From Ramlibacter tataouinensis (GTDB taxonomy: Bacteria > Pseudomonadota > Gammaproteobacteria > Burkholderiales > Burkholderiaceae_C), in the NCBI RefSeq assembly GCF_001580455.1, contig NZ_CP010951.1, positions 1 to 64,000 on the forward strand: 64,000 nt of DNA. Reading direction: 5' to 3'. This document shows positions 16,000 to 25,350 of the stretch, in pieces. Under the pieces are notes generated by a model, which made no database searches, was not told the DNA's origin, and saw only the letters and a program-made list of their open reading frames with translations. Every line of letters starts with the position of its first letter. The first letter of the stretch is position 1. A program made the position numbers and the translations under genes.

Positions 16000-17103
16000 A
16001 TGAGCGAATTCGATCACTTCGTCGGCACGCGGCCCGTCACCGACAAGCACGCGTTCGACACCGTCGCGCTGGCCGCCTGGCTGGAACAGCACCTTGAGGG
16101 TTTCCAGGGGCCCCTCACGGTGGAGATGTTCAAGGGCGGGCAGTCCAACCCGACCTACAAACTGGTCACGCCCTCGCGCAGCTGGGTCATGCGGGCCAAG
16201 CCGGGTCCGGTGGCCAAGCTGCTGCCCTCGGCCCATGCCATCGAGCGTGAGTTCGCGGTGATGAGCGGGCTGGCCGGGACCGGCGTTCCGGTGCCGCGCA
16301 TGCACTGCCTGTGCGAGGACGAATCCGTGATCGGCCGCGCCTTCTATGTCATGGAGTTCATGCAGGGCCGCGTGCTCTGGGATCAGGCGCTGCCGGGCAT
16401 GACGCAGCAGCAACGCGGCGAGATCTACGACGAGATGAATCGCGTGATCTCGGCCCTGCACACCGTGAAGTTCGCCGAACGCGGGCTCGCCGGCTACGGC
16501 AAGCCGGGCAACTATTTCGAGCGCCAGATCGGTCGCTGGAGCAAGCAGTACAAGGCCTCGGCCGATGGCGCCGGACCGATGTCGCAGCCCATCCCGGAGA
16601 TGGAGCAGTTGGTCGAGTGGCTGCCGCAACACATCCCGGCCGCCGCGCGCGACGAGAGCAAGGTCTCCATCGTGCACGGCGACTTCCGCCTCGACAACCT
16701 GATGTTCCACCCCACCGAGCCGCGCGTGATCGCCGTGCTCGACTGGGAGCTGTCCACGCTGGGCCACCCGCTGGCGGACTTCAGCTATCACTGCATGGCC
16801 TGGCACATCCCGCACGGGTCGTTTCGCGGCATCGGCGGCCTGGACCTGCCGGGGCTGGGCATCCCGCCCGAACACGACTACATCCGCCGCTACTGCGAGC
16901 GCACCGGCCTGGCAACTCCCGAGTCGCTGAAAGCGGACTGGAACTTCTACCTGGCCTACAACATGTTCCGCATCGCCGCGATCCTGCAGGGCATCGCCAA
17001 GCGCGTCGAGGCGGGCACCGCATCCAGCGCGCAGGCCGCAGCTTCGGGCGCGAGCGCACGACCGATGGCGGCGCTGGCCTGGCAGTTCGCTCAGCGAGCC
17101 TAG
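16000..17103 (+). CDS. Phosphotransferase family protein (APH-like, ACAD10-type)
   Basis: A 367-residue aminoglycoside-phosphotransferase-fold kinase. The catalytic loop HGDFRLDNLMFH (near residues 225-236) and the metal site LDWELSTLGHPL (near 247-258) are intact, and the N-lobe has GGQSNPTYKL. This branch is regularly paired with an acyl-CoA dehydrogenase, as in the ACAD10 fusion of animals, which phosphorylates 4-hydroxy acids before dehydration. The acyl-CoA dehydrogenase gene is 38 nt downstream, so the same route is a reasonable inference. Confidence 0.88.
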   Translation: MSEFDHFVGTRPVTDKHAFDTVALAAWLEQHLEGFQGPLTVEMFKGGQSNPTYKLVTPSRSWVMRAKPGPVAKLLPSAHAIEREFAVMSGLAGTGVPVPRMHCLCEDESVIGRAFYVMEFMQGRVLWDQALPGMTQQQRGEIYDEMNRVISALHTVKFAERGLAGYGKPGNYFERQIGRWSKQYKASADGAGPMSQPIPEMEQLVEWLPQHIPAAARDESKVSIVHGDFRLDNLMFHPTEPRVIAVLDWELSTLGHPLADFSYHCMAWHIPHGSFRGIGGLDLPGLGIPPEHDYIRRYCERTGLATPESLKADWNFYLAYNMFRIAAILQGIAKRVEAGTASSAQAAASGASARPMAALAWQFAQRA

Positions 17104-17141
17104 TCACTCAAAGACGAGCCTAATCACCCCAAGGAAATACG

Positions 17142-18416
17142 ATGGACTTCGACTACTCCCCCAAGACCCGTGAACTCCAAGCAAAGCTGGGCAAGTTCAT
17201 GGAGGACTACATCTACCCCGCGGAGCAGGAGTACGAAGCCGAACTGCAGGCCAACACCGAAGCAGGCAAGCGCTGGAGCGCGTTGCAGACCATCGAGAAG
17301 CTCAAGCCCAAGGCGCAGGCCGCGGGCCTGTGGAACCTGTTCCTGCCCGTGGACAGCGCCGCCGCCTCCGGCTATGCGGGCGCGGGCCTGACCAACCAGG
17401 AGTACGCGCCGCTGGCCGAAATCATGGGCAAGGTGCCGTGGTCCAGCGAGGTGTTCAACTGCTCGGCGCCCGACACCGGCAACATGGAAACCATCGCGCG
17501 CTACGGCTCGGAAGAGATCAAGGCGCGCTGGCTCAAGCCCCTGCTGGAAGGCAAGATCCGCTCGGCCTTCGCCATGACCGAGCCGGAGGTCGCCTCCTCC
17601 GACGCCACCAACATCTGCACGCGCATCGAGCGCCAGGGCAACGATTACGTGATCAACGGCCACAAGTGGTGGATCTCCGGCGCCGCGGATCCGCGCTGCG
17701 CGGTGTTCATCACCATGGGCAAGACCGACCCGGATGCGCCCAAGCACTCACAGCAGAGCATGATCGTGGTGCCGGCCGACACGCCCGGCATCCGCATCGT
17801 GCGGCCCCTCACGGTGTTCGGCTACGACGATGCGCCTCACGGCCACGTCGAGATGTTCTTCGAGAACGTGCGCGTGCCGGCCGACAACATCCTGCTGGGC
17901 GAAGGCCGCGGCTTCGAGATCGCGCAGGGGCGCCTTGGGCCCGGACGGATCCACCACTGCATGCGCCTGATCGGGCTGGCCGAGCGCTCGCTCGAGCTGA
18001 TGTGCCGCCGCTCGCTGTCGCGCGTCGCCTTCGGCAAGACCATTGCCCAGCAGACCGTGACGCAGGAGCGCATCGCCGAGGCTCGCTGCAAGATCGACAT
18101 GGCGCGCCTGCTCACGCTCAAGGCCGCCTGGATGATGGACGTCGCCGGCAACAAGGCGGCCAAGACCGAGATCGCGATGATCAAGGTGGTGGCGCCCAGC
18201 ATGGCCTGCCAGGTGATCGACTGGGCCATCCAGGCCCACGGCGGCGGCGGCGTCAGCGGCGACTTCCCGCTGGCCTCGGCCTATGCCGGCGCGCGCACGC
18301 TGCGCTTCGCCGACGGTCCGGACGAAGTGCACCGCAACGCGATCGCCAAGTGGGAGCTGGGCAAGTACGGCGCTTACGGCAAGAGCGCCGACGTGCCGGT
18401 CACGCGCGGGGCCTGA
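17142..18416 (+). CDS. Acyl-CoA dehydrogenase (ACAD10/11-like)
   Basis: A 424-residue flavoprotein dehydrogenase. Its N-terminal segment FDYSPKTRELQAKLGKFM and FAMTEPEVASSDATNI (near residue 145) form the FAD/substrate pocket. GRIHHCMRLIGLAERSLELM and the C-terminal AHGGGGVSGDFPLA match the ACAD10/11 branch. Together with the upstream phosphotransferase this suggests catabolism of hydroxylated fatty acids by phosphorylation, elimination and oxidation; the exact substrate is inferred. It ends in a bidirectional hairpin. Confidence 0.93.
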   Translation: MDFDYSPKTRELQAKLGKFMEDYIYPAEQEYEAELQANTEAGKRWSALQTIEKLKPKAQAAGLWNLFLPVDSAAASGYAGAGLTNQEYAPLAEIMGKVPWSSEVFNCSAPDTGNMETIARYGSEEIKARWLKPLLEGKIRSAFAMTEPEVASSDATNICTRIERQGNDYVINGHKWWISGAADPRCAVFITMGKTDPDAPKHSQQSMIVVPADTPGIRIVRPLTVFGYDDAPHGHVEMFFENVRVPADNILLGEGRGFEIAQGRLGPGRIHHCMRLIGLAERSLELMCRRSLSRVAFGKTIAQQTVTQERIAEARCKIDMARLLTLKAAWMMDVAGNKAAKTEIAMIKVVAPSMACQVIDWAIQAHGGGGVSGDFPLASAYAGARTLRFADGPDEVHRNAIAKWELGKYGAYGKSADVPVTRGA

Positions 18417-18473
18417 GGCAACGCGGGGGACAAGGTCCCGCGATCCGCGAGGGCCTTGTTCAGCGTTGCCTGA
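18416..18473. terminator. Large bidirectional terminator hairpin
   Basis: Outer arms AGGCAACGC (18416-18424) and GCGTTGCCT (18463-18471), with inner arms ACAAGGTCCC and GGGCCTTGT. It lies between two convergent genes and overlaps the last codons of the leftward one. Confidence 0.6.
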
Positions 18474-19149
18474 AGGCCTCCAGCGCCGCCGCGCAGGCGT
18501 TCGTGAAAATCTGCGCGGCGTGCTGCAGCGTGGCGAGGTCGGCTGGCGTGTACTCCATGCGCAGGTAGACCTTGCCGTTGAGCAGCAGCAGGATGAACGG
18601 CACTTCAGCCGACGGCGACGGGTCGGGCCAGTTCAGGATGAGATCGCCCATCGTGCGGTCGACCCAGGTCTGCGCGTGATCACGCCGGTCGGTCAACACC
18701 GACACCCGCGCCCAGAAGTCGGCCGGCAGACTGTCCCAACCCACCTCGTCGTACATGGCCAGCCAGCGCATCTCTTCCGGCAGCACCGCGTCGGCGGAGG
18801 TCTGCAGCTGATCCGTATAGATCTGGTAGGCGCGCTTTTCGAGCGCCTCCTTCAGCGGCCGGTTGATCACCAGCACCGCGACCTGCTCGTCCACGCCGAG
18901 TTCGGCGCGGGCCCGCACTTCCTGCCCCAGGATGTAGTTGCGCGAGGGCCTGCCCAGCTGCATGCGCCACGGCTTGCCGGCGACCTTGCCTTCGAGCGCC
19001 ATGCCCTGGCCGGTGCTGTCCAGCGAGAAACCGAAGCCCTGGGTGGCCGCCCATTCCGACACCGGCCCGGCCAGCCGCGAACTCGGCCCTTCGGTGGGCT
19101 CGGCCGGTTCGGCTTCTCGGCTGAAGGCTTTCTTGATTCGGTCGAACAT
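18460..19149 (-). CDS. Conserved hypothetical protein
   Basis: A 229-residue soluble protein without signal peptide or recognised catalytic motif. The N-terminus is basic and helical (MFDRIKKAFSREAEP), followed by a Pro/Glu linker and a mixed alpha/beta domain (DSTGQGMALEGKVAGKPW, NYILGQEVRARAELG, PFILLLLNGKVYLRMEY). I do not recognise a characterised family. An ATG at 19179 would add ten residues; 19149 is preferred as the more natural N-terminus, but no clear ribosome-binding site decides it. Divergent from the GST gene. Confidence 0.7.
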   Translation of the reverse strand: MFDRIKKAFSREAEPAEPTEGPSSRLAGPVSEWAATQGFGFSLDSTGQGMALEGKVAGKPWRMQLGRPSRNYILGQEVRARAELGVDEQVAVLVINRPLKEALEKRAYQIYTDQLQTSADAVLPEEMRWLAMYDEVGWDSLPADFWARVSVLTDRRDHAQTWVDRTMGDLILNWPDPSPSAEVPFILLLLNGKVYLRMEYTPADLATLQHAAQIFTNACAAALEAFRQR

Positions 19150-19206
19150 GCGCGGCGGACGTTCCCGTAAAGTACCCATTATTAGCTCAACTGGAAGTAC
19201 CACGCC

Positions 19207-19899
19207 ATGATCGACGTCTTTTCGTGGGCCACGCCCAACGGCCACAAGATCCACATCATGCTGGAGGAGTGCGGCCTGCCCTATCGCGCGATTCCGGTGA
19301 ATATCGGCGCGGGCGACCAGTTCGCGCCGGACTTCCTGGCCATCAGCCCGAACAACAAGATTCCCGCCATCACCGATCCCGAAGGCCCGGATGGCAAGCC
19401 GATCTCGCTGTTCGAGTCCGGTGCGATCCTGGTCTACCTGGCCGGCAAGACTGGCAAGTTCCTGCCGGCCCGCGACCGCGCCCGCTACGAGGTGCTGCAA
19501 TGGCTGATGTTCCAGATGGGGACGGTGGGTCCCATGCTGGGCCAGACGAATCACTTCCGGCAGTACGCGAAGGAAAAGATCCCGTACGCGATCGAGCGTT
19601 ACAGCAACGAGGCCCGGCGCATCTACGGCGTCATCGACAAGCGGCTCTCGCACAGCGAGTGGCTGGGCTGCAGCGAGTATTCGATCGCCGACATCGCGAC
19701 CTTCCCCTGGCTGCGCAGCTGGCAGAACCAGGGCATCGTGCTGGACGAGCATCCCCACCTGAAGGCCTGGTTCGAGAAGATCGCCGCGCGGCCGGCGGTG
19801 CAGCGGGCGGTGACGGTGCTGGCCGGCCTGCGCAAGCCGCTGATGGACGACAAGGCGCGCGAAGTCCTGTTCGGCAAGACGCAGTACGAGAAGCACTGA
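19207..19899 (+). CDS. Glutathione S-transferase family protein (YfcG-like)
   Basis: A 230-residue thioredoxin-fold GST. The N-terminal domain has FSWATPNGHKIHIMLEECGL (residues 5-24) and the glutathione-binding FESGAILVYLA; NNKIPAI precedes the cis-Pro. The C-terminal helical domain has YSIADIATFPWL. The TPNG active-site region without Cys or Tyr resembles the Nu-class/YfcG disulfide reductases of E. coli, so disulfide-bond reductase activity is likely. Confidence 0.9.
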   Translation: MIDVFSWATPNGHKIHIMLEECGLPYRAIPVNIGAGDQFAPDFLAISPNNKIPAITDPEGPDGKPISLFESGAILVYLAGKTGKFLPARDRARYEVLQWLMFQMGTVGPMLGQTNHFRQYAKEKIPYAIERYSNEARRIYGVIDKRLSHSEWLGCSEYSIADIATFPWLRSWQNQGIVLDEHPHLKAWFEKIAARPAVQRAVTVLAGLRKPLMDDKAREVLFGKTQYEKH

Positions 19900-19908
19900 G
19901 GCGCTGGC

Positions 19909-20436
19909 TCACCCACCCTGGCCGCGGATCCACAAGGCGAGCATCAGCACCCCGAGGGCGGCGACCCAGGCCCCTGACATGCGACGCGCCAGTGCGCTTG
20001 CGCCCGACAGCCGCGCGGGCATGGCGATTCGCCCGGCCAGGATCATGACGAACGCCAACAGGAGCAGCAGCAAGGCCGCCCCAAGCCCCTCCTCCCAGCT
20101 GGCCGTCTGCATCTTGCCGCTGATGCCGGCAGCAGCGCCGCCCAGCACCAGCACCGCCCATGCGGCCCAGCCGCGCCAGCGCAAACCAGCCGCCGTCCCG
20201 GCGCCGAGGACGAGCGATACGCCGGCAGCGATTGCGTCAGCCGGCAGCGGCCTCTGCACCCAGCCGACCGCCAGCGCGCATGCGCAAAACAGAAGCGCCC
20301 TCCAGGCCGGGCGCGAAGCCGTGACCGGTGCGAGCGCCAAAAAGGTTGCCACCGTAACCACCATGGCCAGCGTCGACTGCAGCAGCACCGTGGCACCGTC
20401 GAACGCGCCCTGGAGCAGCGTCATGAACTCCACCAT
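19909..20436 (-). CDS. Hydrophobic membrane protein downstream of hupE
   Basis: A 175-residue membrane protein with about five helices (for example ATVLLQSTLAMVVTVATFLAL and GAALLLLLLAFVMILAGRIA). It starts 4 nt after the hupE stop, so it is co-translated with hupE. The spacing and topology suggest a partner in the same metal or small-molecule transport unit. I do not recognise a named family. Confidence 0.65.
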   Translation of the reverse strand: MVEFMTLLQGAFDGATVLLQSTLAMVVTVATFLALAPVTASRPAWRALLFCACALAVGWVQRPLPADAIAAGVSLVLGAGTAAGLRWRGWAAWAVLVLGGAAAGISGKMQTASWEEGLGAALLLLLLAFVMILAGRIAMPARLSGASALARRMSGAWVAALGVLMLALWIRGQGG

Positions 20437-20440
20437 CGCC

Positions 20441-21031
20441 TCAGGCCAGGCGCTGCACGAGCATGCCCACGCCAACCAGCGCGATGGCCGCGCCGAAGAT
20501 CCGCAATGCGAGCTTGCCATGGGGCGCCGCGCGCACCGTGCCGATGGCGATCCCTGTCCCATGGAGCAGCCCGCTGGCCAGCACGAAGCCGGCGGCATAG
20601 GCAGCGGGCGAAGCCGCTTCGGGCAACTCGCGGCCGTGGGCGAAGCCATGCAGGAAGCCGAAGAAGGCCACCACCGCCAGAGCGGCCGGCAGCGGCGCGC
20701 GCCAGAACGCGCCGATGGCGCCGCCAAGCACCATGACCGACAGCGCGACCCCGGGCTCGATCGCCGGCAGCGCGATGCCGGCGAGGGCCGCCACCGCACC
20801 GAAGACCATCAGCAACGGAAAGGTGACGGGGAGCACCCACACCAGCGGGGGACCGAGGACCGCTCCCCACATGCCGACGGCCACCATGGCCAGCAGGTGG
20901 TCGCTCCCGGTCAACGGATGCATGAAGCCGCGCACAAGCCCGCCGCCGCTCGTGATCTCGGAATGCGCATGCGCCGCTTGCGCCAGGGCGACCATGCCGA
21001 GGGCGAGCACCAGACGCAGCGAACGGTTCAT
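20441..21031 (-). CDS. HupE/UreJ family protein
   Basis: A 196-residue membrane protein with an N-terminal signal (MNRSLRLVLALGMVALAQAAHA) and the family signature HPLTGSDHLLAMVAVGMW (residues 38-55). A second His-rich motif is FFGFLHGFAHGRELP. HupE/UreJ proteins are nickel (and possibly cobalt) permeases linked to hydrogenase or urease; neither enzyme is in this window. Its ATG overlaps the stop of the DUF4198 gene by 4 nt. Confidence 0.9.
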   Translation of the reverse strand: MNRSLRLVLALGMVALAQAAHAHSEITSGGGLVRGFMHPLTGSDHLLAMVAVGMWGAVLGPPLVWVLPVTFPLLMVFGAVAALAGIALPAIEPGVALSVMVLGGAIGAFWRAPLPAALAVVAFFGFLHGFAHGRELPEAASPAAYAAGFVLASGLLHGTGIAIGTVRAAPHGKLALRIFGAAIALVGVGMLVQRLA

Positions 21032-21918
21032 TGCACTTGCACCGTGAGCGTGGCGAAACGGCTGCGCCAAGGAGCCTGGGCCGATGACGGGGGTTCCAGT
21101 GCGGTGGCCCGCAAGAGCCACTCGCCACCAAATGGCAGCGAAAACCGGATGCGGCCCTGGGCATCCGTCTGGGTCCAGATGCCCAGCGGACTGCGCACGC
21201 TGACGAACTGCACCGGCAAGCCAGCCACCGGCTTGCCATCGGCCAGCGCCTGGTACTCCGCAGGCACGCCCGTTTGCACGAAGGCTTCACCCAGCGGCAC
21301 CAGTTCGAGCGGGAACCCGTGCGCGCGTCGCAGCGCGCCCGCGGAGACCGGGTCTCGCTGCGCGGCACCGGGCACGGGCAGTTCCACGCGCACGAACTTG
21401 CGATAGACCTCGCGCCAACCCACGCCTGACTTCTGCTGCGCCTCCCAGACTTCGCGCACGGCGGGCGATGCGTGGATCTCGTCGAAGTAGACCTTCACCA
21501 GTTCAGGCGTGAGCTGGAGTTCGACCGGCGGGAGCTCTAGCCAGCAGGCCGCTGCGCGAGCATTGGACAGGCGGCTTCGCAGCTCCAGGATGCCGTCTTC
21601 CGAGCGCGGCAGGAGGGCGCTCTTACGTCCTTGCTCGTCCACGCAGCCGGCACCGATCACGCGCGAGCCCGGGATGACGCCTTCGTTCTTCGGATAGCGC
21701 GTCCCCTCGCCAAGCTGGAGTGCCAGCAAGCCCGACCCGGGCTGCCGTGGCGCCAGGCGAAACCAGGTGTCATGCGCGAGCACGCACGTGCTCATCGCCG
21801 CGATCGCCGCGCCGGATGCGACTTTCAGCACCCAGTCCCTGAGCGCACGGCCGGTGAACTGCCCGGCCTCAAGGGCGATGAGCCGGATGCAAAGCGACGA
21901 GCAATGCCTGAGCGTCAT
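21028..21918 (-). CDS. DUF4198 domain-containing exported protein
   Basis: A 296-residue protein with a hydrophobic segment at residues 30-48 and mature start near HDTWFRLAP, the family hallmark. The N-terminus before the signal is unusually long, so translation may begin nearer residue 29; no ribosome-binding site settles this. DUF4198 proteins are periplasmic and often encoded beside Ni/Co transporters. Here the gene overlaps hupE by 4 nt, supporting a metal-uptake role. First gene of the leftward operon. Confidence 0.8.
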   Translation of the reverse strand: MTLRHCSSLCIRLIALEAGQFTGRALRDWVLKVASGAAIAAMSTCVLAHDTWFRLAPRQPGSGLLALQLGEGTRYPKNEGVIPGSRVIGAGCVDEQGRKSALLPRSEDGILELRSRLSNARAAACWLELPPVELQLTPELVKVYFDEIHASPAVREVWEAQQKSGVGWREVYRKFVRVELPVPGAAQRDPVSAGALRRAHGFPLELVPLGEAFVQTGVPAEYQALADGKPVAGLPVQFVSVRSPLGIWTQTDAQGRIRFSLPFGGEWLLRATALEPPSSAQAPWRSRFATLTVQVQ

Positions 21919-22114
21919 GTCGAATGTTCTCGAGCGTGCGAAGCATAGCAGTCGGGCAGCGCCAGTGCGCCTGCATCCGATCTATCGGACAGCGCGTATA
22001 TGCACCCAGGAATTGCGCCGACGTCCATGACGGGCCGGGCGCGGCAATGCTGTGGGTCGCTGCATCACGGCGCACGCAATTTCTTTGGCCCTTGACTCAA
22101 GAAGGGAAACGAAC

Positions 22115-23632
22115 ATGACAACTCGGCTTTTCAGAGTTCTGCCGCTGGCACTCGCTTGCATTTCCGCAACTGCGCTGGCTTCGAGCCACCGCGAGGCTCC
22201 TGCAATCACCGCCACGCCCAAAGTGGACGGCACGGACCTGTACATGTTCCGCAGCTACGAAGCGGGGCGGCAGGATTTCGTGACCATCCTCGCCAACTAC
22301 ATGCCCTTCCAGGATCCGCAGGGCGGACCGAACTACTTCATGTTCGATCCGAACGCCCGCTACGAGATCCACATCGACAACACGGGCGATGGGGTGGAAG
22401 ATCTGACCTTCCGGTTCCGCTTCCAGAATTCCTCCAAGGCCACCGCGCTTAACGTGGGCGGCAAGCAGGTGAAGATTCCGCTGATCGAAAGCGGTCAGAT
22501 TTCGGGCGTGAACCCGGGCACGCTGAACGTGCGCGAGACCTACACGGTCGACCTGGTCCGGGGCGGGCGCGGCAACGACAGGGGCGCGGGCGTCACCAAG
22601 GCGGGCGGCGGCGGGGCGGAGTTCGACAAGCCGGTGGACAACATCGGCGACAAGAGCTTCGGCGGCGCGACGGCGTACGCGGACTATGCGGCGCAGCACA
22701 TCTACAACGTCACCCTGCCCGGTTGCGACACGCCGGGTCGCGTGTTCGTGGGCCAGCGCAAGGAGCCCTTCTATATCGCCGTCGGGAAGATCTTTGACCT
22801 GCTCAACCTGAACCTGCTCGGCCCCGAGGTCGGCGGCAACAACAACGACCTGGAAGGCAAGAACATCAGCACCATTGCCATGGAGTTGCCCATCTCGTGC
22901 ATCACGTCGGGGGGCGAGCCGGTCATCGGCGCGTTCATGACCGCGAGCATGCAGCAGGTCCGGATTCTTGATCGCACACCGGAAACCGGCATCGGCCGGT
23001 CCACCCGGGACAACGGCCCCTGGGTGCAGGTGTCGCGCCTGGGCATGCCGCTGGTCAACGAACTGGTCATCGGCCTGGACGACAAGGACCGCTTCAACGC
23101 CTCGCAACCCCGCGACGATGCGAGCAACTTTGCCGACTACGTGACCAATCCCGCCTTGCCCGCGCTGGTTCAGGCGCTCAATCCGGGCGCCACTGCACCG
23201 ACCAACTTCCCTCGCACGGACCTGGTCACGGTATTCCTCAAGGGCATCGCGGGCGTGAACCAGCCGAAGAGCGTCGTGCCGGCGGAGATGCTGCGCCTGA
23301 ATACGTCGATTGCCGCAACGCCCCAGGGCTCGCAAAGCCCGCTGGGCGTGGCCGCCGGCGACAACGCCGGCTTCCCCAACGGGCGCCGGCCAGCCGACGA
23401 TGTCGTCGACCTGTCCTTGCGCGTCGCGATGGGGGCCCTGTGCGTGTTGACGGGGGCCAACGACGCCTTGCAGGTCGGCTGCAAGCCGACCGATGCCCCG
23501 GTGGGCGGCATGGCGTTCACGGATGGCGTCAGGAAGACGGCTGCCAACTTCGCGGCTAGTTTCCCCTACGTCACGACACCGCTGCCCGGCAACCTGAACC
23601 CGCCCGCGGCGGCCGGCACCACGTTCCCGTGA
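22115..23632 (+). CDS. DUF4331 domain-containing exported protein
   Basis: A 505-residue exported protein: signal peptide of about 22 residues (MTTRLFRVLPLALACISATALA), then SSHREAPAI, the exact DUF4331 start. GTDLYMFRSYE, FQDPQGGPNYFMFD and YEIHIDNTGDG follow. The family is of unknown function. The ATG at 22115 is chosen for GAAGGG 8 nt upstream and the signal peptide it opens. Monocistronic and divergent from the DUF4198-hupE operon; a short dyad CCGATCTATCGG (21977-21988) lies between them. Confidence 0.85.
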   Translation: MTTRLFRVLPLALACISATALASSHREAPAITATPKVDGTDLYMFRSYEAGRQDFVTILANYMPFQDPQGGPNYFMFDPNARYEIHIDNTGDGVEDLTFRFRFQNSSKATALNVGGKQVKIPLIESGQISGVNPGTLNVRETYTVDLVRGGRGNDRGAGVTKAGGGGAEFDKPVDNIGDKSFGGATAYADYAAQHIYNVTLPGCDTPGRVFVGQRKEPFYIAVGKIFDLLNLNLLGPEVGGNNNDLEGKNISTIAMELPISCITSGGEPVIGAFMTASMQQVRILDRTPETGIGRSTRDNGPWVQVSRLGMPLVNELVIGLDDKDRFNASQPRDDASNFADYVTNPALPALVQALNPGATAPTNFPRTDLVTVFLKGIAGVNQPKSVVPAEMLRLNTSIAATPQGSQSPLGVAAGDNAGFPNGRRPADDVVDLSLRVAMGALCVLTGANDALQVGCKPTDAPVGGMAFTDGVRKTAANFAASFPYVTTPLPGNLNPPAAAGTTFP

Positions 23633-23659
23633 GACCCGTGGCTTGAGCTGGAGGATGAG

Positions 23660-23736
23660 TGGCCTGCCCGGAGGGAATCGAACCCCCGACAACCTGCTTA
23701 GAAGGCAGGTGCTCTATCCAACTGAGCTACGGGCAG
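23660..23736 (-). tRNA. tRNA-Arg (anticodon TCT)
   Basis: A complete 77-nt cloverleaf on the minus strand. The acceptor stem is CTGCCCG/CGGGCAG, the D arm GCTCAGTTGGATAGAGC, the anticodon loop CTTCTAA (TCT) in a CCTGC/GCAGG stem, and the T arm GGGGGTTCGATTCCCTC. CCA is encoded. Confidence 0.97.
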
Positions 23737-23753
23737 CCCGGGGTACTGGGGAA

Positions 23754-23830
<77 letters not shown>

Positions 23831-23882
23831 ACGCCCCCGCATTCTAAGCGGGGGCCGGTTCCCGTGCGGCGTGGCCTCCGGT

Positions 23883-25307
<1,425 letters not shown>

Positions 25308-25350
25308 GGGTACTGCCGAAGGTGGAAGGGTTCGTGGAGGGTGGATCGGC

